Below, piece after piece: positions 17,986 through 27,267 of a stretch of 64,000 nucleotides of DNA (the first letter of the stretch is position 1; each line of letters opens with the position of its first letter). Below the pieces are notes generated by a model. It was not told where the DNA came from. It did no database searches and saw only the letters and a program-made list of their open reading frames with translations. A program made the translations under genes and the position numbers. Source of the stretch: Symsagittifera roscoffensis. Its lineage: Eukaryota; Xenacoelomorpha; Acoela; Convolutidae. The stretch is taken from contig NC_087062.1 of the NCBI RefSeq assembly GCF_963678635.1, positions 40,792,672-40,856,671 on the forward strand, in the 5' to 3' direction.

Positions 17986-19525
17986 TGTGATCATATCAGC
18001 CCCAAATCGCATGATAGAGATGGAGAACCTGAGGCCACTCAGGGCTGAACTACCTGCAGTGTGGTCAGATATCTCGAACGCGATGAGAGGATTCAAGGAC
18101 CATGCGCTGCACATGTTAGTGTTGGACGAGGTGCTGGGGTTGGAACTGTCCAATTTCAGTAGACAACTCAAGCTTAAGCCGGGAATAGACGACGACCATC
18201 GAGTGATCCCAGCGATGTCAAACGACTTATGGTTCCGAGCAATGGAAGTGACAGGTGAAAACACGAGAAGGAAAAATTCACTAGAGACTAGAGCTCACTT
18301 GGAGGCGATGGTTTTGAGAACCAAGCCGGAAGCCAACCAGTGGCTACACCTAAATCCTCAAGTAGCGGCATTGGGTGCAGATGATTTTGAGCAAGGCCCT
18401 GTGATGATCACGAAGATCCATGCCTACTTGTTAAAGGAGGTGAACCTGGCGGAAAATGCTGGAGAAAAGACCGCTGAATTTGTAAACAGAATGTGTCAGA
18501 TTACCCTGGAAACCTTCTGGACCCAGGAAGTGAAGGGACAGGAAGGCTTTGAACGGACAGACAGCATGCTGGAAGGGTTGGGAGCCGGATGGACCGCGTC
18601 CTTCTTGGCAAAAGTCTACCCGAAATTTTCTCATTACTTGATTAAGGAATTCCTCCAAGCAGTAGTGGAAGTGTCAATAGTGGAACTAATAGCCTTGATT
18701 GTGACTTTTGGAGCAGAGAGTTTCGTGAAAGGACCGGCGATGCTGCTCACCGAAGGAATCCAGAACCTGCGGTTAGATGGACTTCTAACACTGATTGCGA
18801 TTACCCACGGAAACTTGGGAGGACTAATGAAATTGACACTTTGTCCAGATCAGATGAGAGAGAGAGTGAGGAATTTAGATATGAAGAAATCCACGGACTC
18901 GTGGAATAAGATAAGAGACCTGAGACACACTCTTATCCAATATCTCTTACAACAAAATCGCTTTGGAACGGGAGAAGATGAGACTATCGAAAGAGAAGAA
19001 GATGTTAGACGACATGTTGGAGGCATGCCCCTGTTAACCAATCTGAGCTTGGCTATGAGAACCGATCCCTTAGCACTGATCAGAGGAGTCACGGAGTTTG
19101 TGACAGTGATCTATGGACCAGCAGTCACGTTTGCGTTCCCTGACGTTAAGGTGGAGGCGTATAGGAAGTCGGTGCTGCACCTGAACCTCATATCAGCAGT
19201 GGACGGTAGTGCACTGAACTGGTGTGAGCAGCACACATTGCGGGAGCTCATGAGTGAAGATCTGTTATTTGCGAAAATATCAGAGCCAGAGATGACAGTC
19301 ATCAATTTTGACGATCACTTCCGTGATCGCATGGGAGAAGTAGAAAGAGGACACATCGAGGTGTTTCCGAAGCTTTGGAATCTGAGACCCTATGATAAAA
19401 CGAATGGTGAGATAACCAGTGTGCCTCGTCTCACTGCAGCATATCATAAAGTGAGAGAAGAGACGAAATACTGGGGTGATTACGAGAAGCTGCCGGAGGC
19501 AATCCCTGAATTCCCTCTGATATGA
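17912..19525 (+). CDS. ORF2 continued: unknown helical region
   Basis: Overlaps the previous frame at a 1-base shift and runs through a region I do not recognise. It is largely helical with no signal peptide; a moderately hydrophobic stretch (about 18665-18720) contains charged residues and is not a convincing membrane span. From about 18215 it aligns throughout with the minus copy (31617-32852): MSNDLWFR, GAGWTAS, LIQYLLQQNRFGTG, PRLTA and others are shared. This conservation in two well-diverged copies suggests coding constraint. The stop TGA (19523) is private: the minus copy has AGA (Arg) and continues. Confidence 0.65.
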   Translation, partial: GYAHLPDGLKFVHAIVTLLSERKCDVIISAPNRMIEMENLRPLRAELPAVWSDISNAMRGFKDHALHMLVLDEVLGLELSNFSRQLKLKPGIDDDHRVIPAMSNDLWFRAMEVTGENTRRKNSLETRAHLEAMVLRTKPEANQWLHLNPQVAALGADDFEQGPVMITKIHAYLLKEVNLAENAGEKTAEFVNRMCQITLETFWTQEVKGQEGFERTDSMLEGLGAGWTASFLAKVYPKFSHYLIKEFLQAVVEVSIVELIALIVTFGAESFVKGPAMLLTEGIQNLRLDGLLTLIAITHGNLGGLMKLTLCPDQMRERVRNLDMKKSTDSWNKIRDLRHTLIQYLLQQNRFGTGEDETIEREEDVRRHVGGMPLLTNLSLAMRTDPLALIRGVTEFVTVIYGPAVTFAFPDVKVEAYRKSVLHLNLISAVDGSALNWCEQHTLRELMSEDLLFAKISEPEMTVINFDDHFRDRMGEVERGHIEVFPKLWNLRPYDKTNGEITSVPRLTAAYHKVREETKYWGDYEKLPEAIPEFPLI

Positions 19526-20176
19526 AGGATGTTGCTCGGAGCAGTCTCCGTGGTACAAACTCCTAGGTTGAGAGCATTCGAAACCAATTAAAGGAGAGTA
19601 GGGAATTTCGTAGCAACGATGGATGCATACTTTGTGGGGAGAAATGCCGCCGTGTTACAGTACACACAATTTGCCTATACGGATCAAGCGACGAGAAGGC
19701 GAATAAGCAACGCCGCGACTCCCAAGCCTGGAAGATTTGATGAGGAATGGGCGGGATTAGGCTTAGCGCCTATGAAGATGAGAGGCAGGACCGAACTGCC
19801 TGAGGCCTCCTTGATCCTGACTAGTGTGAAACCGGAGTTGACGGTAGTAGGAACGCTGCGAACGAGAACTTTTCTAGCACCCTTCGGCTGCGAGGAAATC
19901 AAAGTGGTCCATGGAGAAGAGGAAGATAGATCGGCCGGTAAATTGATCATACCGAAGTTTCCGGAAGGAACCGACAATGATAACAAAGGACCCTCGAGCT
20001 CAAAGAAAGATATGTCAGAAGGAGATGACGGACAGGGAGGAAGCCGTCAAACCGAAGAACCCATGCAACAAGATGCAAGTCAAGCTGGTGGGAAGACGAC
20101 AGGGCATCGACAGGAGGAGTATCCAGCCTGGATTTCAATATCTTCAGTGATCTTGAGCACAACGCGGATACGTTAG
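19526..20176 (+). CDS. ORF2 continued: unknown, acidic/Ser-rich tail segment
   Basis: Same frame as the preceding piece, with a TAA at 19588 where the minus copy reads through (ETNEWRV). It shares FVGRNA, VLQYTQFAYTD, RTFLAPFGCEEIKV and an acidic/Gln/Ser-rich stretch with the minus copy. It leaves frame near 20100; the TAG at 20174 is out of frame. No domain is recognised. The internal ATG at 19619 does not correspond to a conserved start. Confidence 0.55.
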
Positions 20177-22545
20177 AGACGACTGAGCCAGCGGATGAAG
20201 GCATTTCGACACTGGAGCCTCCGTCAGCCTTTATGGAGATGAAACGGAATTTGCCGGAGAGCAGCTCTCCTGGCAATTCAAGAAATAACGAACAAAGAAT
20301 CCTCATGGAATCACCTAGAAGAAGAAGAATAGAGGGCTCAGCCAGAGTACTTTTCTTGGGAACGTTGCCCGAAGAAGAATGGGAAGTACATCACCGAGAC
20401 CATGAAAGTAGGACGGGATGCAGATTGGACAGAGTGGCGTTCATGGAAGAAGTCTGGACAGTGGTTCAGAGCTATGGGACCCAGTCCATTCTGAAAACAG
20501 GTCTCAACCGACCCTTGATGCGGGAAGTCCTTGACAAGCTTGATGAGTGTGAAGGGAGATTGAGTGAGTTGTTGATTGACTCAGCCACTGATGAAAATGA
20601 AACGAATTCTCCCATCAAGATGACACCGCAGGACGATAAAGGAGAGGTGGTATATATGTCAAGAACCAGGAGAGGAACGATGCGATCGAAATTGGTGATT
20701 GATAAGATCAACGCGATGAAAATGAAGTTAGGCAGCAGAGTGATGCCGAGGAGAGTAGGAAAGACGAAGGTGGATTCGGAGATATCGATGAAAGCTGTCA
20801 ATTCAGCGAAAAGGAAACGAGTCGAAGAGGTCATGGATTTGGGACAAGGTGATTATCAATTGCCTGGCACAGATAAAATGTTGACTGATATAGCGATGGT
20901 GCCACCCATTCTCATGGCGGGAATAAAGTCATCAGGTTATAAATCCAAAAGGAGTGACCGCGCTCTGACTGGAGCAACCTTAGAAATGGAAATACTCAGC
21001 CAATGTGGAGAGAGAACAATGAAAGACTTTAAGCCATCTCCCATGAATCACGGAAAGGGAAATGTCGCAGGACAACTAGTACCAGTAGAATACAACCGAC
21101 TGACAGTATCGGAGGCTGTGTCGATAGATGAACCCGCCGGTGGATACATGGAGATGTTGGAGTACCGAAACTTGGCTAGAGGGTATGTGATAGCTCTGGA
21201 AGATAAGAGTGCCATGGAGGGTTATCTGGAGACAATGTTGCAAGGCACCACCCTCATGCAGAAGGCGTACGGGACTTTAGCGTCGTCTGAGATACAGGCA
21301 GAAACGATGGAGCAGTTGGTGAGCCTTCCATGGAAAGCAGTGGTGTTACGGTACTTCGAGGAAGAGATGAGGACTGCGACAAGAATACACGCTCTCATGG
21401 CAGTACCTTACATAAGAACAGAGTTACAACTGAGGTTTGCCTGGTGCATGATGGGATTGACTCGCGAGGAATATGATTCAGAAGAAAGGAAGAGGTCAAA
21501 AGAAGAGAAGGTTTTCCTTATGACGAACCTGAGGGATCTGATAGTCCAAGAGGGAGCAGCAGTAGCATGTGCGAAGCGGAGAGACGCTCTCTGTTTCATT
21601 CGATTCATGATGGAGCAGATTTCAGTACCTGCATTGAACACTTGTGTTACGATGCTGAGGGAAGGCGATGAGCGAGCGAAAGCCTTACTCTTGCTAGCGC
21701 AGATGAGGGTGAAGATGAAAGAACCCGAGGAGTTAGAGCCCATGAGAAAGATAGACGAAATCAGGAGATTCTCAAACAAGGAGCTGAGTCTCACTAAAGA
21801 ATCTATGGGGGCACTGCTGAAATCCAGTGAATACTGTGGACCGATCAAGAAGAAGTCGTACAGCTACGTATCCGGAATCATAGGGATAGCGTACAACCCT
21901 TTCCTGAGTGAAGACATACGCGATTGCTTCTTCGATTACGAGCAGGCAGTGTTACTAAGATTCTGGACGTCGAGAATTGTAACAATTAAGAGCGCTAATA
22001 ATCCACAGACCAAATTGGGACTGGTCTTGGAAGAAGAGGTGACTGCACCTTCCGTACCAAAATCCGACAAAAGAGTGGAGTTTGGGTTGGGATTCTCAGA
22101 TGAATTACTGAGAACGAGCTTGATGGCAGTGTGGGAATTGATGAGGCCATCAAGGTGTCCTATTCCCAACGCTGACTCGATATTACGGGCGACACAAGAA
22201 GTGCAGAGGGAGCTGAATGCAGACTGTAACCTGCGTGACCTTAACATCATATATAATGTGATGATAACGGCCTCTAGGACCAACGGTGAAGATAAAGTGG
22301 AGTTGCCTGGCTGGGGACCAGAAGACTGGGTCAAACCTGGTAGCTGTCTGGCGGAAGTCTGTGGACTGGATGGTCACGTTTGTGGAGGTCTGGACTGTGT
22401 GAAGACCCTAGAGAGACAACACAAGCAATTGACGATATATTTTGGGAATGTCGTGATGAAAGCAAGAACGGAAACGGAACTGATAGCGGATTGTCATGGA
22501 GGAACCGAGGTGAATCTAGTGACTACAGCATGTTTAGTTCTTTAG
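20101..22545 (+). CDS. ORF2 continued: long unknown region
   Basis: About 815 codons open in one frame, the longest unbroken part of ORF2. It starts in a conserved stretch (SSLDFNIFSDLE; minus copy SSLDFNFLSDFE), then a basic segment with RRRR, then a mostly helical charged protein with no repeats, signal peptide or membrane span that I can see. Shared blocks with the minus copy include LDKLDECEGRLSELLIDSAT, VPVEYNRLT, SIDEPAGGYME, LRFAWCM and PGWGPEDWVKPG. It leaves frame near 22515, where about 13 bases present in the minus copy are missing, and ends at TAG 22543. Function unknown; I could not place it in any family. Confidence 0.65.
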   Translation, partial: RASTGGVSSLDFNIFSDLEHNADTLETTEPADEGISTLEPPSAFMEMKRNLPESSSPGNSRNNEQRILMESPRRRRIEGSARVLFLGTLPEEEWEVHHRDHESRTGCRLDRVAFMEEVWTVVQSYGTQSILKTGLNRPLMREVLDKLDECEGRLSELLIDSATDENETNSPIKMTPQDDKGEVVYMSRTRRGTMRSKLVIDKINAMKMKLGSRVMPRRVGKTKVDSEISMKAVNSAKRKRVEEVMDLGQGDYQLPGTDKMLTDIAMVPPILMAGIKSSGYKSKRSDRALTGATLEMEILSQCGERTMKDFKPSPMNHGKGNVAGQLVPVEYNRLTVSEAVSIDEPAGGYMEMLEYRNLARGYVIALEDKSAMEGYLETMLQGTTLMQKAYGTLASSEIQAETMEQLVSLPWKAVVLRYFEEEMRTATRIHALMAVPYIRTELQLRFAWCMMGLTREEYDSEERKRSKEEKVFLMTNLRDLIVQEGAAVACAKRRDALCFIRFMMEQISVPALNTCVTMLREGDERAKALLLLAQMRVKMKEPEELEPMRKIDEIRRFSNKELSLTKESMGALLKSSEYCGPIKKKSYSYVSGIIGIAYNPFLSEDIRDCFFDYEQAVLLRFWTSRIVTIKSANNPQTKLGLVLEEEVTAPSVPKSDKRVEFGLGFSDELLRTSLMAVWELMRPSRCPIPNADSILRATQEVQRELNADCNLRDLNIIYNVMITASRTNGEDKVELPGWGPEDWVKPGSCLAEVCGLDGHVCGGLDCVKTLERQHKQLTIYFGNVVMKARTETELIADCHGGTEVNLVTTACLVL

Positions 22546-22697
22546 AGTCACTATTGAATCTAGAACAGAGACATGAGATGGTCACTGCCAGCAGTGTAGA
22601 AGTATTCCCAGGAGTTCTGCAAACCGAGCAGAAACACATAGGAAAATGGAGGGAAGCGATCGAGGCGGAAATGAACATCAGACACAGTGAGACTTAA
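22521..22697 (+). CDS. ORF2 continued: short shifted segment
   Basis: Picks up the ORF2 frame after the small deletion (DYSMFSSLESLLNLE, matched in the minus copy by YSMFGSLESLLNLE). It contains VEVFPGVLQTEQKHIG and EAEMNIRHS, all present in the minus copy at 28440-28574. It ends at a TAA (22695) where the minus copy has an Ile codon followed by Tyr, so the stop is again private to this copy. Confidence 0.55.
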   Translation, partial: DYSMFSSLESLLNLEQRHEMVTASSVEVFPGVLQTEQKHIGKWREAIEAEMNIRHSET

Positions 22698-23471
22698 TAT
22701 AGACCATCAGGAGCACGATATTTGGTGGGTTCGACATTGGCTCCAATGTGCAAGAGCAGATACCCGGTGTATTTTGTAGCTGTGGATGTAAAGAGTACGA
22801 GAACGATCGTGGATCAAGCCTTCTCAGTGCCGAAGTGTGTGAGACTGGCGAGAATGTCCGAGAAATCTTACAAGTTGCTATGTAAGATGTTCTCAGCATT
22901 TCCAGAGAGAACCAAGGAGGAGTTGGAATCGATACTGGGAAAGAAGTTCATGGGATACGTGAGCGGGAACTTCAGTGACTTTGAGAGACAGAAACAGAGA
23001 GGATCAACCGTTACAGATTACAATACAATAGACGAGAATGATGAAGTCCACCGAGTGATGATGGAAGTGGAACCCTTACTGGAAGCTTCGGGAAAACGTA
23101 ATTGGAGGAGCATCACGTTGACACATGACGAGTTTCCCTGCCACTGCTTGCTGCAGACCTGGTGGTATCCCAAGCATAGTAATCTGGTGTTGATCTGGGA
23201 CTCTGGAGAGCTGCTCTCCATGGGTTTACCAGACTCATCACAGCCCATAACAATAAAGATAGTGGGAGTTATGATGGCGATACAATGGCTGCAAGCTCAT
23301 GTGAAAGAAAACAATAGACAGGAGGCACCGACGAGAGAACAGTTGCGGAAATTGGATTGTCTGAAAGATTTAGATCTTTTTGAGACAATGTGCAAAATTC
23401 TAAACATTCTGACCGATGGAAGCGAAGAAGATATGGGCAAGAAAACGATTGGTGCCATGGTTCAGAGCTAA
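22698..23471 (+). CDS. ORF2 continued: conserved C-terminal region
   Basis: Same frame after the TAA. It contains VDVKSTRTIVDQAFS, MSEKSYKLLCKMFSA, KFMGY, THDEFPCHCLLQTWWY and GELLSMG.PDSSQPITI, all matched by the minus copy at 27864-28574. The Cys/His/Trp-rich FPCHCLLQTWW stretch is strongly conserved and could be a structural or metal site, but I do not recognise the fold. It leaves frame near 23410; the TAG at 23469 is out of frame. Confidence 0.6.
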   Translation, partial: YRPSGARYLVGSTLAPMCKSRYPVYFVAVDVKSTRTIVDQAFSVPKCVRLARMSEKSYKLLCKMFSAFPERTKEELESILGKKFMGYVSGNFSDFERQKQRGSTVTDYNTIDENDEVHRVMMEVEPLLEASGKRNWRSITLTHDEFPCHCLLQTWWYPKHSNLVLIWDSGELLSMGLPDSSQPITIKIVGVMMAIQWLQAHVKENNRQEAPTREQLRKLDCLKDLDLFETMCKILNILTDGSEEDMGKKTIGAMVQS

Positions 23472-23889
23472 CATGACTGCATGGTTGTACGAATATGCTA
23501 AGAAGCATATGTCGAAGCACGGCAGAGTGTACAGTGAATATCAGCTGGACATTGGAGCAGGAGCTTTCGAGCGAACTCTCGTGACTCATCGGAATGCAGT
23601 AACCACTGCTGTGAAAAGAATTTCCAGGACAAGTGAACGTAGTGGAAAGGAGAAGGCAGAGATGTTGAAGGAAGATTTGGAGAGAAATGTGACGTTGTGT
23701 CTCCACAACAGCTTCTGCAGGAACAGAGAATCTAACGTGGATCCCCTACCTTGTTGCAAACAGAGGGTAGAAGAGCAGAAGTGTTAGAGGACTGCTTCCA
23801 ACTGCGTCAGAATAGCTAATGCTGTGTTGCAAGACACAGAAACTGAAAGTGCAGAGTCAGTATCACAGGAGGAAGAGATGGAACATTGA
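23413..23889 (+). CDS. ORF2 C-terminus
   Basis: Final shifted segment: PWFRANMTAWLYEYAKKHMSKH, YQLDIGAGAFER, then a basic helix and a Cys-containing tail (LCLHNSFCRNRESNVDPLPCCKQRVEEQKC). A TAG at 23785 replaces Trp of the minus copy. Both copies then share an acidic tail and a TGA stop (23887 here; 27268 on the minus strand), so this is the natural end of ORF2. From 14983 to 23889 the full region is 8,907 bp. Confidence 0.6.
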
Positions 23890-24683
23890 CGAAGGGCCGA
23901 AAAACGAGATGCAAAAAGAGACGAAATTAGAAGAATTTAGAAGTTTTAGAAAACAAGGGAGTGACGAAGAAAAAGTTAAAACTCAGAATTGTTTTATGTG
24001 TGTGAAAAAACTCAAGTGAGAAACTAAGCAACCAAGTTGTAATTGAAAACTGAAACATTTAGTTGAGTTTTGAAATTGTTGCAGTTATAAATTTGCATTT
24101 TGATTTTAGTTAAGTGGCTTTAGAGACACTTACTTACTATTTATTTAGAAAGGCTTGAGTGAAAGAGTATATTTAAATATTCCAGCCTGCATGACTGTTT
24201 TTAATCAGCTAGGAGAACTGATCACTTTGTGGTGACATGAAAGGCTTGGGTAATCTCTCGAAGAGGGAGATTGTTTCATTGTTGTTTCTAACCACAGTTT
24301 CTTAGTTTTAATATTCAGGACAATAACAAGCAAGATTTCTAAAGGGAAGAAGCATAGTAGGATAATTTTAGCTTGTTGGTTGGCAGGACTGTCCTGCAAA
24401 CCAACACCTTTTAAATCTAGGAGAAAAAGTTTTTAATCAGGACATTGACATTGGAAGTCGGAAAATATGTTTTTATCTTAGGTCATATCCTCAATGTGCA
24501 GATTAATGAAAGAATTTGAAGGCTATAGTGATGTAGTATGATGCCATTTATATTCTGCAGTGAGTCGATATGACGTGGATAAAAGTAATTTCGTGCATTT
24601 TGTAATTTCTGTTCGATGACACTACCTATTTTACGAACATTGCGAGATTCATTGAGGACATTGACCGGACTGTCCGGGGAGTA
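23890..24683 (+). other. 3' untranslated region of giant element
   Basis: Non-coding and AT-rich between the ORF2 stop and the 3' LTR. It contains a near-perfect 15-bp hairpin at 24375-24405 (arms GTTGGTTGGCAGGAC and GTCCTGCAAACCAAC, one mismatch, 1-base loop), only partly kept in the minus copy. Much of 24460-24683 aligns with the minus copy at 26410-26620. Confidence 0.6.
24672..24683 (+). other. Candidate polypurine tract
   Basis: GTCCGGGGAGTA lies directly before the 3' LTR. The minus copy has TCCGGGGAATA at the same place. The purine run GGGGARTA is short but its position and conservation fit the plus-strand primer site. Confidence 0.4.
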
Positions 24684-25600
24684 TGTGACATTCGACCAGA
24701 ATGGACCAAAATGTCGATTCAGCATATTCGAGATTTTTTAACAGCGAACCTTCCGAATTGACGGTTTTAAGCGATTAACGACGTTATTGGGACGATTAGT
24801 CAAACGGTGAAGGTCAAGATATTCTGGTATTTTGAAATTTTAAAAATTCGAAGTATGACGTCATCTTTCTGAGAAACGTCAGAAACGGCCATTTTGGCAG
24901 AAAACCGGAAGAAAAACACAACAACCTTAGTTGCGATAGCGTTAACAACGGAAATTGTGATTGAGAAACAACAACAAATTGCAGAAGTAGCAGAGACCGC
25001 TCCGAGTTGCAACTATTGTGTCGCTACAATAGTTGCAAGGCCGTTGCGAACAACAGTGAAGGGTGGAAAACCAGCCTCCGGAACGAAGATAAGAGCTTTA
25101 TTTCCCCGGATTCAGGAATCCGGAGGGGTCTCGGGACTGAAATTTTTATTAATTTATATAAATTTTTAGCTTCCCTGTCATGTCCTGAGTTGAATTTAAT
25201 TAACATCTGAATTCATTTTGCTAGGATGAGAAGCTAGGAGTTGGGGGGGAAAGAGTTCATCCATCTTCGATGGAGATGATGATTTTTATCTACTGAACAA
25301 AAACAATAATAATTCAATAAGTAGTAGTAGCGCTGATTTTAGGAGTGACCTCGTGGTCTGGGGACACTGAGACCCAGCCATGAGCTCACTAATTCTGCAT
25401 GTAATCTAGTTAATTTGAGTGTTTTGACCGAAGCCGAAAGCAGTAACGTTTTTTGTCGACCCGATGTTAGAAAGACCACCGAAAGTACTGGCTTGGTAGA
25501 AACGGTTAAAAACATGTAAAGCTCTGTTTAGACGTTAGCCAGTCGTCTGAGGACTTAGTTTTATTTTCCGTCGATATGTATCTTCCGGGCGAATGTTACA
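24684..25600 (+). repeat. 3' LTR of giant element
   Basis: 917 bp, TGTGACATTCG to CGAATGTTACA. It contains the 13-bp perfect stem at 25007-25019 / 25026-25038 (loop GTCGCT), one CCGGAGGGGT motif (25117-25130) and a TATA-like box (25155-25163). It is ancestral-looking relative to the 5' LTR because the minus-strand LTR has a similar length and no inverted duplication. Confidence 0.9.
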
Positions 25601-26409
25601 TTCTTTTGGTGGTCTTTCTAACATCGGTTCGATAAAAAACGTTACCGTTTCCTGCTTCGATCAGAACGCTATAAATAACTTAACTACATGCGGAAAAAGT
25701 GAGCTCATATCTGCGTCTCAGTATATCCTGACTACGAGGTCATTCCTAAAACAGGGCTACTACATTTTTATTATAATACTATTGTTTGTATTCCGTAGAT
25801 AAAAATCATCATCTCCATCGATGATGGTTCAACTTTTTCCCTTAACTCCTAGCTTCTCATAATCTGAAAACGAATTTAGATCTTATTAATTCAATTGAGA
25901 ACATGAACAGAAGCAAAAATTTCATAAAACAGAGAGTTATACTTTTCTCTCGAGACCCCTCCCGATTCTGAAATCCGGGCAAACAATGCTCTAATTTCTT
26001 CTCGGAAGGCTGAACACGTAGTACCAATACCCTTCCTCATTCTCGGGATTCGTGTTGTAACGATTGTAGCGGCGCAATTATTACGACTCGGAATGGTCTG
26101 ATAGTCGTTTTCCATCTCAATCTCGATCTATCTCGCACAATTGCCGTTCACAGCTCTTCTCATTGAAATCTGTTGTTCTGTTTTTCTTTGCAGTTTTCAG
26201 TTGTCGCGAAATTTCGACGTCCTCACGTGTCTTTCTTTTCAAACGAATTTATGAAAAATTACATGTCAGTCCAAATTAACCATTCCGCGTTCGTCAAAAT
26301 GAACGATTAACACCGCCAATGTGCTAAAACCGCAAATTTTCCCGCTGCGCTCACACAAAAAAATTCGAATTCGAACTTGCATTTTGATACATTCTAGTCG
26401 AAAGTCACA
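25601..26409 (-). repeat. Inner part of 3' LTR of minus-strand giant element
   Basis: Reverse-complement match to the LTR (GGTGGTCTTTCTAACATCGG, ATCATCATCTCCATCGA, CTCCTAGCTTCTCAT and others) at roughly 70-75% identity by eye. It ends at GTCACA (26409), the complement of the TGTGAC LTR start, followed by the conserved purine-tract region. With 800-917 it makes an LTR of about 925 bp, interrupted by the plus-strand element. Confidence 0.85.
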
Positions 26410-27267
26410 TATTCCCCGGATAGCCCGGTCAATGTCCTCATTGAGTCTCGTAGTCTTCATCAAAATGGTGCAGTGCCATCGAACAGAATTTACAAAATGC
26501 AAGAAATCACTTTTATCCACGTCACATCGACTCACCGCAAAATACAAATGGCATCATACTACACTATTATAGCCTTCCAAATTCTTTCACTAATCTGTAC
26601 TTTCGAGGATATGACTTAAAAAAACATCTCTTCTGACTTGTAATGTCTATGTCCCGATTTAAAGGTTTTTCTCCTTGGTTAAAAAAGTGCTGGAACGCAG
26701 GACGAACCTGCCAACCAACAAGCTAAAATTATCCTACTATGCGTCTTCCCTTTGGAAATTTATTTGTTATTGGTCCTGAATATCGAAATTAAGTAAGTCG
26801 GTGGTTAGAAGAAACAATAAATTAATCTTCCTCTCCAAGAGATTAACCAAGCCTTTCAATTCACCACAAAGTGATCAGTCATCTTAGTTGATTAAAAACA
26901 ATCATGCATGCTGGAATATTTAACATACTCTCCACTCAATCTTTTCTAAATAAGTAGTATGTGTCTCTAGAGCCACTAACTAAAATCACAACGCAAATTT
27001 ATAAATGCAGCAATTTCTTTAATCTTCAAAATTTAACTAAATTCTTTCTTTTCAGTTTCAATTGCAAGCTTAGTTGCTTTGTTTCTCATTTGAGTTTTTG
27101 ACACACAAAACAAATCTGAGTTTTTAACATGTTCTCATTCAACACTCCTTTGCGCGCTTCTTTGTTTCTGTCTTTGTTTTTGTCTTCATTCTGGTCGTTT
27201 AGAAGTTCTAAAACTTCTAAATTCATCTAATTTTTCTTCTTTTTGCGTCTTGTTTTTTGGATGCTTG
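26410..27267 (-). other. 3' UTR of minus-strand giant element
   Basis: Non-coding. Aligns on the minus strand with about 23890-24683 of the plus copy, including the purine-tract region next to the LTR (about 26410-26425). No gene seen. Confidence 0.6.

Larger units (their letters stand above)
918..25600 (+). mobile_element. Giant (24.7 kb) Ty3/Gypsy-like LTR retrotransposon
   Basis: Bounded by two LTRs in direct orientation that begin TGTGACATTCG and end CGAATGTTACA, an imperfect 11-bp terminal inverted pair. Inside, in order: leader with repeat array, gag (coiled coil, capsid, two CCHC knuckles), protease (DTG), RT (YVDD), RNase H, long spacer, integrase (HHCC-like plus D,D-35-E), macro-like domain, splice-acceptor gap, ORF2 with SGNH hydrolase, 3' UTR. 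PR-RT-RH-IN order places it in Ty3/Gypsy; typical members are 5-9 kb, so this one is three to four times larger. The two LTRs are about 95% alike outside indels. About seven frameshifts or stops break gag-pol and about nine break ORF2. It lies nested in an inverted older copy, with an apparent 3-bp TTC duplication. Confidence 0.9.

Noticed and set aside
913-25605. 4-6-bp target-site duplication around the giant element
   Set aside because: Flanks AGTTC and TTCTT share only TTC; the 3-bp value is reported and a longer duplication is not supported.
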